DNA from: an uncultured Clostridia bacterium
GTDB taxonomy: Bacteria > Bacillota > Clostridia > Christensenellales > Borkfalkiaceae
Length of the DNA stretch: 64,000 nucleotides
Assembly (NCBI GenBank): GCA_947629575.1
Contig: CANREF010000002.1
Coordinates: 124,001-188,000 of the forward strand
Reading direction: 5' to 3'
Below, in pieces: positions 51,687 through 60,333 of the stretch. Under the pieces are notes generated by a model. That model was not told the DNA's origin, made no database searches, and worked only from the letters and a program-made list of their open reading frames with translations. A program made the translations under genes and the position numbers. How positions within the stretch are numbered: position 1 is the first letter of the stretch; each line of letters begins with the position of its first letter.

Positions 51687-52649
51687 TTACATAGAGATCA
51701 TCTGCAGGGTCTCATACAGTTCGAGGTTGAACTTCTTTTCCATCGAGACCGCCTCGATGATGTCCATATCGATGATCTCGTTCTTATGGATGCCGACGAC
51801 GCGGTTGCCGATGCCGTCTTTGAGCAGGCGCACCGCCTTATTGCCGAACTGCGCCGCGAGCATTCTGTCCGCCATGGATGGAGAGCCGCCGCGCTGGATG
51901 TGCCCGATCGTGGTGGCGCGTACGGAGTGCGGCGTCACCTGCTGGAGCATCTCGGCAAAGGAATCGGCGCTCATGACCCCTTCCGCGATGACGATGATAT
52001 TGGAGTGCTTGCCGTTGGCGCGGGAGCGGTTGATACGCATTACGATGTCGTCCATGTCATAGGGGATCTCGGGCACGACGATGATCTCCGCGCCCGAAGT
52101 TATGCCCGTATAGAGGGCGATGTCGCCGCAGTGCCTGCCCATGACTTCCACCACCGAAATGCGCTCATGCGAGGTCATCGTGTCGCGCAGTTTGTTGATG
52201 ATGTCGTTGCAGGTATTCACCGCCGTATCGAACCCGAGGGTGTAGTCGGTATATTGCAAGTCGTTGTCGATCGTGCCGGGGATTCCGATCGTGGGGATGC
52301 CGTACTTCTCGGTGAGGCACTTCGCCCCGCGGAAAGAACCGTCCCCGCCGATGACGACGAGCCCTTCGATCCCCCGCCTGTCGAGGGTGGCGACCGCCCG
52401 TTTCTGCCCCTCTTCGGTGAGCATTTCGAGACACCGCGCCGTTCTGAGCTTTGTCCCGCCCCGCTGAACGATGTCCGAGACGGAGCGCATCTCCATCGGC
52501 ATCATCGTGTCGTCGATGAGGCCCGCATAGCCGCGTTCGATGCCGTAGACCTCCATGCCGAAATAGATCGCCGTCCGCACGACCGCGCGGATCGCCGCAT
52601 TCATGCCGGGGCTGTCCCCGCCGCTTGTCAAAAGTCCGATCCTTCTCAT
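51687..52649 (-). CDS. pfkA: ATP-dependent 6-phosphofructokinase
   Basis: 320 residues, exactly the bacterial PfkA length. LLTSGGDSPGMNAAIRAVVR, GGDGSFRGA, IPGTIDNDL (catalytic Asp) and EVMGRHCGDIA. Commits glucose to glycolysis. ATG 52649 follows AAGGAGAATAAC. Downstream of dnaE as in many Firmicutes, but separated by a 572-base repeat island. A possible weak promoter (TTGGCT 52699-52704, 18 bases, TATAAA 52675-52680) precedes it. Confidence 0.97.
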   Translation of the reverse strand: MRRIGLLTSGGDSPGMNAAIRAVVRTAIYFGMEVYGIERGYAGLIDDTMMPMEMRSVSDIVQRGGTKLRTARCLEMLTEEGQKRAVATLDRRGIEGLVVIGGDGSFRGAKCLTEKYGIPTIGIPGTIDNDLQYTDYTLGFDTAVNTCNDIINKLRDTMTSHERISVVEVMGRHCGDIALYTGITSGAEIIVVPEIPYDMDDIVMRINRSRANGKHSNIIVIAEGVMSADSFAEMLQQVTPHSVRATTIGHIQRGGSPSMADRMLAAQFGNKAVRLLKDGIGNRVVGIHKNEIIDMDIIEAVSMEKKFNLELYETLQMISM

Positions 52650-53221
52650 CCTGTTATTCTCCTTACCTTTGTTGTTTATAAGCAATTCTGCATAGCCGAG
52701 CCAAAATGTCATTCCGAGCGTAGTCGAGGAATCTCTACCTTTTTATGAAGTGAGATTTCTCCACTCCGTTCGCTACGCTCACTTCGGTCGAAATGACAAT
52801 GAGAGCATGTCGCGCCTTAGACCTACCCCCACTTTGTGGGGGGCGGGTGGCATGGCGTAGCCATGCCAGGTGAGGGCGCTTCCCCAAATTACTTGCCTTA
52901 GGCGGAATTCACTTCCGCCGTGGGCGACACAATTTGCGCGACACCTCGCGCTTTTTGTTTTTAAGAAGCGATTTTGAGAATCACTCTGTTAATGTCAAAG
53001 CACTTTTCCTCGCACGATTTTTTACGTAGCGAGCCCACGCTCATTGGAGCATTTCCCCCCACCACCCGCTACCGCGGGAGCCTCCCCCCAGAGGGGGTAG
53101 GCCTTAGGGCGAGCGGAGCAAATAATCGTGCGAAACTAACGTGTGAACCTAAATTTCCGCCAATCATTATAGCAGAATCTCTCCGAAATGCAAGTATTTT
53201 TTTGCAAAAAAGTAATTTCGG
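52650..53221. repeat. Repeat island R11 (dnaE/pfkA)
   Basis: No gene. ATTCCGAGCGTAGTCGAGG ... CACTTCGGTCGAAATGAC module (52710-52798), a CCCCACTTTGTGGGGGG hairpin, inverted CGGAATTCACTTCCGCC module, arms CGCACGATTTTTT / AATAATCGTGCG and a CCTCCCCCCAGAGGGGG hairpin. Confidence 0.8.
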
Positions 53222-56200
53222 TCATAAAAGTTTCACGCAGTCCGCGGGGAGGAAAGTCCTCAACTCCGCGAGGAACGCCCGCGAGGTGTTCACGGAGAAT
53301 TCGTACCTCTTCCCGCCGTGCAGGATCTTGGAGAGGGTGGGCCCCGCATAGCCCTGCATCATCTCGATGAGTTCGGAAAAGTCTTCCTCGCTGAGTTCCC
53401 TCGCGTCCAGCCAAAGCACCTGCCTGTCCTCTTCGGGGGGCGCTTCCTCCGCCGCCCGTTCCTTGCCCGCGGTGTCGAATTCCACAATGCTGTCGAGCAC
53501 GATGACGGGCGCTTTGTCGGGATCGAGGCTCAGTTTCCCCGAGACCTTTACCACGGCGTCCTGCCTCAAAAAGGTACGCGCGCGCTCGTAGATCTTGGGG
53601 AAGGCGAGGCAGTCGATACTGCCGTAGAGATCCTCCACCGTGACGAACGCCATGAGCGCTCCCCCCTTGGTGTTGATCCGCTTGATCCCCGAAATGAGCC
53701 CCCCCATCGTGGCGGGCTGTCCGTTCTTGAGCCTGTGATAGGTCTTTTCCCCCGTCTCCTCGTCCTCTTCAAAATCGGCGAGCATCCCGCAGTGGAAGGA
53801 GCAATCCGCAAAATACCGCGCGAAGGGCTGGAAGGGATGACCGCTGACATACACGCCGAGCACCGCCTTTTCGTTGGCGAGAAGATCGGAGGAGATCCAC
53901 TCGGGAATGGCGGGATAGTCCGCCTCGGGCGCTTTCTCCTCGATGATGTCTCCGAACAGCGACATCTGCGCCCCGCTCTTCTGTTTGTCCATGCCCGCGA
54001 TGCGCTTCATGAGGTCTTCATAGACGGCGTTGTACTGGGAACGGTGCTTGCCGAAGCTGTCGAACGCTCCGCCCCAAATGAGCGCTTCCACCATGCGCTT
54101 ATTGACAAACTTGGTGCATCTCATGAGGAAGTCGGGGAAATCTTTGAATTTTCCCCCGCTCTCCCGTTCCTTGATGACGCTCTCGATTGCGCCGATCCCC
54201 ACGCCGCGCAGCGCGGAGAGCCCGAACCGCACGCCGCCGCCCTGCACCGAGAAGTACGCCTTGGACGCATTGACGTCGGGCGGATAGACGGGGATGTTCT
54301 TTTCCTTCATATAGACGATGTACTTGGCGATCTCGTCGATCTTGGTGATGCGGTTGTTGAGAACGCCCGCGAGGAACTCCTTGGGGTAGTATCTTTTGAG
54401 GTATGCCGTCTGATAGGTGACGACGGCGTAAGCCGCCGCGTGGGATTTGTTGAATGCGTAGGAGGCAAAGCTCTCCATCTGCGCAAAGAGTTTTTCGGAG
54501 ATCTCGGGCGGGATGCCGTGCGCCTCGCAGCCCGTGATATTCCCCCCCTGCGCGATATTGCCGTGGATGAAGATGTCCTTCTGCGCCATGAGCTCGGAGC
54601 GGTGCTTCTTCGCCATCGCGCGCCGCACGAGATCTGCCTGTCCCAAAGAATAGCCCGCAAGATTCTGGAAGATCTGCATGACCTGTTCCTGATAGATGAT
54701 GACGCCGTAGGTCTTTTCGAGAATGGGCCGCAGGAGTGGGGTAAGATAATGGATGCCCGCGGGGTTGGACTTGTTTTTGAGATAGTCGGGAATGAAGTCC
54801 ATGGGCCCGGGACGGTAGAGAGAGATCCCCGCGATGAGGTCTTCGAGACAGGTGGGCTGGAGCTGTTTCATGAACCGCTTCATCCCCCCTTGCTCGAGCT
54901 GGAACACGGCGTCCGTATCCCCCTCGGCGATGAGCGCGTACGCCCCCGCGTCGTCGCAGTTCTGGTCGAACTCGATATGCTTGCCGTAGTCCTCATAGAT
55001 ATAGTCGAGGGTCTTCTTGATGTCGGTGAGGGTGGTGAGGGCGAGGAAGTCCATCTTGAGCATTCCGATGGACTCTACCTCCTTCATGTCGAACTGGGTG
55101 GTGATGTCCTCGTCGTTGCGGGAGAGGGGCACGTTGTCTGCGATCTTCTTGCGGCAAATGACGACCCCCGCCGCGTGCATGGAAGTGTTGCGGGGCATTC
55201 CCTCGAGCTTGAGCCCCATATCGATGACCCGCTTCAACGTATCGTCGTTTTGATAGAGCTCGATGATCTCGGGATTGCGCTTCCCCTCCTGATCGGCGAG
55301 CTTCTTCACCGCCTCGTCGTGCTTGTCGGGATCGTCCTTACAGTCCTCCACCTTCTTTCTGCACTTCTCGATATCCAGCCCGAGCAGTTCGCGGATAGTC
55401 GATTTCCCGTCCATGAGCTTGGTAACGCGGTCGGTCTCCGAATAGGGAACGCGCATCACCCGCCCCACGTCCTTGATGACGGCGCGGGAGGCGAGCGTTC
55501 CGAAGGTGACGATCTGCGCCACGTTCTCGGGATGATAGCGGCGGCGGACGTACTCGATGGTCTCCCCTCTGCGCTCGGTGCAGAAGTCGACGTCGAAGTC
55601 GGGCATCGAAACGCGGTCGGGATTCAAAAACCGCTCGAAGAGCAGATCATAGCGGAGCGGGTCTACGTTGGTGATGCCGATAGAGTAGGCGACGATGCTT
55701 CCCACGCCCGAACCGCGCCCCGGACCGACGGGGATGTCGTGCTCGCGCGACCAATTTATATAGTCCCACACGATGAGGAAGTAATCGGCAAACCCCATCT
55801 TGATGATGACGGAGAGTTCGTACTCGACCCGCTGTCTGATCTCGTCGGTGATGACGGGATAGCGTTTGGGAAGCCGTTCCCAAGTGAGGCGGGTCAAAAA
55901 TTCGGGCGAAGGCGTGCCGTCGTCCGCCGTATACAGCGGGATGAGGCTCTTGTCGTACACGGGCGAGCCGTTGTCCTTGAGGTTGAAGGGAGTATCCGTG
56001 TCCGAGATCTTGTTCGCGATGACGCGGGTGTTGGAGATCGCCTGCGGCAGGGTGGGAAAGAGCGCCGCCATCTCGTCGCCCGATTTCATATAGAACTCAT
56101 GCGTCTCCATCTTCATGCGGGCGGGGTCGTCGAGGGTCTTCTTCATCTGGATGCACATGAGGACGTCCTGCATCTCCCAGTCCTCTTTGTGCAGGTAGTG

Positions 56201-56806
56201 AACGTCGTTGGTGGCGACGAGTTCCACGCCGCACTCCTTGGAGAGCTTCACCATATCGGGCAGGATCTGTTTCTGTTCGGGAATGCCGTGATCCTGTATC
56301 TCGATGTAGAAGTCCTCGCCGTAGATCTCCTTCATCCCGAGGACGAACTTTTTCGCGCCCTCGTAATCTCCAGCCATGAGCAGACGGGAGAGCCTTCCCG
56401 CAAGACAGGCGGTAAGGCAGATGACCCCCTCGGAGTGCTCTTTGAGCATCTTGTAGTCGATGCGGGGGCGATAATAGAATCCGTCCACGAAGGCGGCGGA
56501 ATCGAGCTGCACGAGATTGACATAGCCCGCTTTGTTCTTGGCGAGCAGAATGAGGTGGTCGGCGTGCTGGCTGTCCTTCACCTTCATGTCGTCAACGACA
56601 TAGAATTCACAGCCGATGATGTATTTGATCCCCCGCTTTTTGCATTCCTCGGCAAAGTAGAGGGAGGAATACATGTTGCCGTGATCGGTCACCGCCACCG
56701 CGTCTATCCCCTGCTGTTTGCAGTGCTCGACGAGCTCGTCTACCTTGACCGCGCCGTCGAGAAGGCTGTACTCCGTATGCAGATGTAAATGAACAAAATC
56801 AGTCAT
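53222..56806 (-). CDS. dnaE: DNA polymerase III alpha subunit DnaE
   Basis: 1194 residues. N-terminal PHP domain (FVHLHLHTEYSLLDGAV), catalytic palm with GRGSGVGSIVAYS and MPDFDVDFC (two catalytic Asp near 400), fingers, helix-hairpin-helix, then an OB fold and C-terminal region. DnaE-type, not PolC-type (no internal proofreading exonuclease). GAGGAGAAT before ATG 56806. Lies between whiA and pfkA, each across a repeat island. Confidence 0.97.
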   Translation of the reverse strand: MTDFVHLHLHTEYSLLDGAVKVDELVEHCKQQGIDAVAVTDHGNMYSSLYFAEECKKRGIKYIIGCEFYVVDDMKVKDSQHADHLILLAKNKAGYVNLVQLDSAAFVDGFYYRPRIDYKMLKEHSEGVICLTACLAGRLSRLLMAGDYEGAKKFVLGMKEIYGEDFYIEIQDHGIPEQKQILPDMVKLSKECGVELVATNDVHYLHKEDWEMQDVLMCIQMKKTLDDPARMKMETHEFYMKSGDEMAALFPTLPQAISNTRVIANKISDTDTPFNLKDNGSPVYDKSLIPLYTADDGTPSPEFLTRLTWERLPKRYPVITDEIRQRVEYELSVIIKMGFADYFLIVWDYINWSREHDIPVGPGRGSGVGSIVAYSIGITNVDPLRYDLLFERFLNPDRVSMPDFDVDFCTERRGETIEYVRRRYHPENVAQIVTFGTLASRAVIKDVGRVMRVPYSETDRVTKLMDGKSTIRELLGLDIEKCRKKVEDCKDDPDKHDEAVKKLADQEGKRNPEIIELYQNDDTLKRVIDMGLKLEGMPRNTSMHAAGVVICRKKIADNVPLSRNDEDITTQFDMKEVESIGMLKMDFLALTTLTDIKKTLDYIYEDYGKHIEFDQNCDDAGAYALIAEGDTDAVFQLEQGGMKRFMKQLQPTCLEDLIAGISLYRPGPMDFIPDYLKNKSNPAGIHYLTPLLRPILEKTYGVIIYQEQVMQIFQNLAGYSLGQADLVRRAMAKKHRSELMAQKDIFIHGNIAQGGNITGCEAHGIPPEISEKLFAQMESFASYAFNKSHAAAYAVVTYQTAYLKRYYPKEFLAGVLNNRITKIDEIAKYIVYMKEKNIPVYPPDVNASKAYFSVQGGGVRFGLSALRGVGIGAIESVIKERESGGKFKDFPDFLMRCTKFVNKRMVEALIWGGAFDSFGKHRSQYNAVYEDLMKRIAGMDKQKSGAQMSLFGDIIEEKAPEADYPAIPEWISSDLLANEKAVLGVYVSGHPFQPFARYFADCSFHCGMLADFEEDEETGEKTYHRLKNGQPATMGGLISGIKRINTKGGALMAFVTVEDLYGSIDCLAFPKIYERARTFLRQDAVVKVSGKLSLDPDKAPVIVLDSIVEFDTAGKERAAEEAPPEEDRQVLWLDARELSEEDFSELIEMMQGYAGPTLSKILHGGKRYEFSVNTSRAFLAELRTFLPADCVKLL

Positions 56807-57267
56807 ATATTCTCCTCACACGAGTTTCGCACATTTCTTTGCTCCGCTCGCCCTAGGCCTACCCCCTATGGGGGGAGGCTCCCGCGGTAGCGGGTGGTGG
56901 GGGGGATTGCTCCAACGAGCATGGGCTCGCTCCGAAAAGAAATGTGCGAGGAAACGTGCTCATCGCCTTAACCTACTTGTCCTCTCTTTCGTTTCATCGA
57001 ATACTAAGCCGTAAGAATGCGGCAAATTGTGTGCGCTACCGCAGGGAAACCCTGCTTCGCGCAGTAATTGGAGAGACCCCACCCCCTTAGTCCCCCTCCA
57101 ATGGAGGGGGCAAGCGACCAACCACCCCCTCCTCGGGAGGGGGAAGGCGCCTCCTTAGGAGGAGCTGTCACCGTAGGTGACTGAGGTGGTGAAATATCAA
57201 AAGCAAAAGACACCACCCCCTTAGTCCCCCTCCTGAGGAGGGGGCGTTTGCTTCTCGCGAAGCGGAA
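56807..57267. repeat. Repeat island R12 (whiA/dnaE)
   Basis: No gene. Arms CGCACATTTCTTT / AAAGAAATGTGCG enclose CTACCCCCTATGGGGGGAGG; then an inverted TCCTCTCTTTCGTTTCATCG module, two copies of CACCCCCTTAGTCCCCCTCC, and GGAGCTGTCACCGTAGGTGA. Confidence 0.8.
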
Positions 57268-58134
57268 TCACTCCTCCTCTTCTTTCTTTGCGAGCTGTAT
57301 GAGGCGGGTGAGGCGGTGGCTCAGACAGGATTTCGTCAGTCCCAAAAGGGACGCGAGTTCGAAGAGCGAGAGCTCGGGATGTTCGAGCCGCGCAGCCGCT
57401 GTGTCTTGCAATTCCTCGCTCAGAAGCGCCAGCTTCCCCCGCTCGCGCAGAGCTTCGATCTTTCTCACCTGCTCCACGCTCGCGATCGCCGCCCTGTCCG
57501 CATTGCTGCCGAGACAGTTGTTCACACGGTTCTCCGCGTTACTCGCCTCCCGCTCCGCAGATACTTCGTCCAATTTTTCGAGCGCCCCGAGCGCCCCCGT
57601 CACGGACAGGAAGTCGGAGATCGCCTCGCGGCTCTTGACGTACACGACGTCATGCCCGCCCCTCTTTACGAGGTTGGAGACGAATCCCAGCCCCTCGAAG
57701 ATCTCCGAGAAGCGTTCCGCACCCTCTCCGCCCGAAAACCCGAACTCGAGGTGGTAGCCCGTCTTCTTCCCCGCGCGGGGAAGGGTACAGCTCCCGCCGC
57801 CGAGGAACGCCCCCGTCACATAGGCGAGAGCGCATGCTTCCCCCTCTTCGGCGGAAAAGGGCATCGGCACGCCCGTGAGGAAAAAAGTGAGCTTGTCCTT
57901 CCCCTGCTTGGGGTCGTACACCGCTTCGGTGAGGGTCATCTGCACCCCGCCGAGCCCTTCCGCAAGGGAGAGAAGGTACTGAGCCGTGCTTTCGCTCTCG
58001 CTCGTAAAGGCAAAACCGCCTTCAAAAGGACGCCCGCCCGCGTCGAGCAGACCGCCGAAGAGCGCTAGCCGCTCCTCCGCGGAGGGCGGCGCTTTTTTGA
58101 TGAGTTCCCTCTTGATCTCCTGCGTAAAGTTCAT
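57268..58134 (-). CDS. whiA: DNA-binding protein WhiA
   Basis: 288 residues. N-terminal homing-endonuclease-like fold (RLALFGGLLDAGG, TGAFLGGGSCTLP) without catalytic acids as expected, and C-terminal helix-turn-helix SLFELASLLGLTKSCLSHRL. In Gram-positives WhiA influences cell division and chromosome segregation. Eight bases behind the PHP gene. In many Firmicutes rapZ and yvcK lie just upstream; both are missing here. Confidence 0.94.
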   Translation of the reverse strand: MNFTQEIKRELIKKAPPSAEERLALFGGLLDAGGRPFEGGFAFTSESESTAQYLLSLAEGLGGVQMTLTEAVYDPKQGKDKLTFFLTGVPMPFSAEEGEACALAYVTGAFLGGGSCTLPRAGKKTGYHLEFGFSGGEGAERFSEIFEGLGFVSNLVKRGGHDVVYVKSREAISDFLSVTGALGALEKLDEVSAEREASNAENRVNNCLGSNADRAAIASVEQVRKIEALRERGKLALLSEELQDTAAARLEHPELSLFELASLLGLTKSCLSHRLTRLIQLAKKEEEE

Positions 58135-58142
58135 GATCGGCT

Positions 58143-58919
58143 CTACAGATTCCTCTTTTTATACTCCGCAAATCGGAAGGCGGGAAGTCTTCCGTCGATG
58201 TTGTCGATGCGCCGTAGGGGCACTCCCACCCGCGCGATCTGCGCCTCGGCGAGGGAGACGTCTCCCAACCTTTCCGGTCTGTGCGCGTCCGAATCGAGCA
58301 CGAACCGCACCTCGGTATGGTTGACGATCGCGTCGAGTTCCCCGTCGCTCAGATGATTCTTTCTGCCGCTGAGTTCGAGATAAGTCCCGAAGTCCGCACA
58401 GCACTTGGCGACCTCCACCGCGTCCGAAAAACAGCGGTAATTGAGGTGGGTGAGAATGTCCACGGGGTGTTTTCTCACCGTTTGGATGTAACACTTCGTC
58501 TGGTCGGCAACGAGCCCCTTCCCCCCGCGAAGCCGCAAATACCTCTCCGCGAACGCCAACCAGCCGTTTGTAAAGTCCTTGAAACGCTCGTGGCGGCTCA
58601 TGACGTGACAGCCGACGAGCAAAATATCGAGCTTTGAAAGCTCCTCCTCGCTCAGAGCGAGACTTCCCTCCCGCCCGAGGACGTTCTCCTCGATGCCGAC
58701 GAGCGCGGTCACGCCGTACTTCTTCCCCGCCGCAACGATGCGTTCGCAGTAAGCGCCGAAATGCTTTTTGCGCAGCCCCGCAAGGCGGTGGGTAAAGCCG
58801 TGATCGGTGAGCGCGAGCGCCCGAAGTCCCAATTCACGGGCACGGGCGAACTGCTCTTCCACTTCGCAATGCCCGTCCGAAAAATTGCTGTGAGAATGAA
58901 AATCTGCCGTAAGTTGCAT
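58143..58919 (-). CDS. PHP-domain phosphoesterase
   Basis: 258 residues. Metal motifs ADFHSHSNFSDGH, LTDHGFTH, VGIEENVL, GCHVMSRHE and DSDAHRPERLGD, the full PHP set as in histidinol-phosphatase/YcdX-like enzymes. Substrate unknown; no his genes nearby. ATG 58919 follows GAGGGGAACAGGA. Between murB and whiA, an arrangement seen in other Clostridia. Confidence 0.88.
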   Translation of the reverse strand: MQLTADFHSHSNFSDGHCEVEEQFARARELGLRALALTDHGFTHRLAGLRKKHFGAYCERIVAAGKKYGVTALVGIEENVLGREGSLALSEEELSKLDILLVGCHVMSRHERFKDFTNGWLAFAERYLRLRGGKGLVADQTKCYIQTVRKHPVDILTHLNYRCFSDAVEVAKCCADFGTYLELSGRKNHLSDGELDAIVNHTEVRFVLDSDAHRPERLGDVSLAEAQIARVGVPLRRIDNIDGRLPAFRFAEYKKRNL

Positions 58920-58930
58920 TCCTGTTCCCC

Positions 58931-59812
58931 TCAGGGCAGGCGGCAGATCTCCTCGCGCAGAGTGATCCCGGTCTGCCGGAAAACCTCTTGTTCGACATAT
59001 CCGATGAGCGCGGAGACGTCCTGTGCGCTTCCGCCCTCGTTGAGAATAAAGTTGGCGTGAACGGGAGAGACGACCGCGCCGCCCCGTCCGACCCCCTTGA
59101 GCCCGCACCGCTCGATGAGCCGACCCGCCGTTTCCCCCGCGGGATTGACGAACACACAGCCCATGCTCCTGCCTGCGGGCAGGTGTCTCCGCCTCTTGCG
59201 GAATTCCTCCCTGCGCTCTGCGATCTCCTCGGCGGACGTCCTTCTGCACTGCAGATAGACCCCCGTCACGGCGATGCCGCTCTGGAAGACGCTCCTCTTT
59301 TCGGAAAAGGCGCAGTCCCGCAGTTCAAAGGTGCGGATCTTTCCGCGCTCGATCCCGACGACCCGAAGAACGCTGTCCGAGAGATGTCCTTCCTTCACGC
59401 CCGCGTTCATCACAACGCCCCCGCCCACCGTCATGGGAATGCCCGTGAGCGGCTCGAGCCCGCCGAGGCGGGAGGCTTCCGCAAAGCGCAGGAGTGCGCC
59501 CCCCGTGACGCCCGCGCCCGCATAGAGCGTTTCCCCGTCCGCAAAGAGGGTCTTCAGCCCCGAAAAGCGCACCACGACCCCCTCGAAGGGTTCGCCCGAG
59601 GGAAGAGAATTCGCGCCCGCGCCCAAAAAGCAGTACGGGATCGCTTTGCGCGAGAGGTAGCATAAGAGCTCCGCCGCGTCCTCCGTGCAGAGGGGGGAGA
59701 CGGCGAGCCGCGCCGTTCCGCCGCAGCCGATAGTCGTGTGCCGCGCAAGGGAAAAATCCCGCTCCCAGCGCATATGCGGAAAACGTGCGGGAAGCTCTTC
59801 CGATATATCCAT
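58931..59812 (-). CDS. murB: UDP-N-acetylenolpyruvoylglucosamine reductase MurB
   Basis: 293 residues. FAD-binding TTIGCGGTARLAV, LGAGANSLPS, GIPMTVGGGVVMNAGVKEG, catalytic AGRSMGCVFVNP (Ser) and the C-terminal HANFILNEGGSAQDV. Reduces UDP-enolpyruvyl-GlcNAc to UDP-MurNAc. AAGGAGAGAAAG before ATG 59812. Own promoter; leads PHP and whiA. Confidence 0.95.
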   Translation of the reverse strand: MDISEELPARFPHMRWERDFSLARHTTIGCGGTARLAVSPLCTEDAAELLCYLSRKAIPYCFLGAGANSLPSGEPFEGVVVRFSGLKTLFADGETLYAGAGVTGGALLRFAEASRLGGLEPLTGIPMTVGGGVVMNAGVKEGHLSDSVLRVVGIERGKIRTFELRDCAFSEKRSVFQSGIAVTGVYLQCRRTSAEEIAERREEFRKRRRHLPAGRSMGCVFVNPAGETAGRLIERCGLKGVGRGGAVVSPVHANFILNEGGSAQDVSALIGYVEQEVFRQTGITLREEICRLP

Positions 59813-59826
59813 TCTTTCTCTCCTTT

Positions 59827-59855
59827 ATTCTACCATATATTGGCGATGAATTCAA
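59827..59855 (-). promoter_or_regulatory. murB promoter
   Basis: TTGAAT (59850-59855), 17-base spacer, TAGAAT (59827-59832). Confidence 0.8.
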
Positions 59856-59889
59856 ACGGTTTTCAAATATTTTTCAAGATTTTTTGCCG

Positions 59890-60058
59890 TTCGCTCCATT
59901 CTATGAAGGGAGCGGAAGAAAGATGTGACACGCCGAAGACATGCTTAATGGGGGCAGCCCGAAGGCTTCCCCCATGCGCTTCTGCACGGCTTTTCGCCAA
60001 GGCAGAAGCTCTATCTGAAAGCGGTTCCCCGCTCCAGATACTTTGCGCAGTCCGCAAA
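59890..60058 (-). ncRNA. Candidate structured RNA, five hairpins
   Basis: Five stem-loops follow one another: TTTGCG/CGCAAA (60042-60058), TATCTG/CAGATA with inner GCGG/CCGC (60012-60040), GCTTCTGC/GCAGAAGC (59978-60009), ATGGGGG/CCCCCAT with inner AGCC/GGCT (59948-59975) and CGCTCC/GGAGCG (59892-59914). Read on the minus strand, the loops include a UUCG tetraloop closed by C-G and a GGAA (GNRA) tetraloop, so the RNA most likely comes from that strand. TATAAT at 60061-60066 (minus) with TTTCCA 18 bases upstream could start it. No U-rich end is seen and I cannot match it to SRP, 6S, tmRNA or RNase P RNA. It could also be the 3-prime tail of the DUF1540 message. Confidence 0.45.
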
Positions 60059-60071
60059 AAATTATACGAAA

Positions 60072-60227
60072 TTATCTGCGCTTCTGGAAACTGTCACAGC
60101 AGGTGCAGTGCTCGCAGTCACAGGTATTGCCCACATGGATCCTGTCGAGTTCGCACTGCATCCCGTCGCGGTTGAAGCGGCATTCGGTGACGCCGCAGGA
60201 CACACCGCTGTTTAACCGGTCTTCCAT
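60072..60227 (-). CDS. DUF1540 small cysteine-rich protein
   Basis: 51 residues, eight cysteines in the DUF1540 pattern (VSCGVTECRFNRDGMQC, then CDCEHCTCC), likely a metal-binding knuckle. Function unknown; common in spore-forming Clostridia. AGGAGGGG before ATG 60227; a longer frame upstream is intergenic. Confidence 0.85.
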   Translation of the reverse strand: MEDRLNSGVSCGVTECRFNRDGMQCELDRIHVGNTCDCEHCTCCDSFQKRR

Positions 60228-60284
60228 AAATTCCCCTCCTTCCCCCTTATTATGTGCAGTGTGCAAAAAAAATATGGGAAAGGG

Positions 60285-60313
60285 TTGACAAACCCCCTCC
60301 CGTTTGTTACAAT
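60285..60313 (+). promoter_or_regulatory. rplI promoter
   Basis: TTGACA (60285-60290), 17-base spacer, TACAAT (60308-60313). Confidence 0.9.
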
Positions 60314-60333
60314 ATCCAAAAGGAGAAAAAGCT

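Noticed and set aside
53318-56788. Very long plus-strand frame opposite dnaE
   Set aside because: Same cause as for carB: an open antisense shadow in GC-rich DNA, with no domain match.
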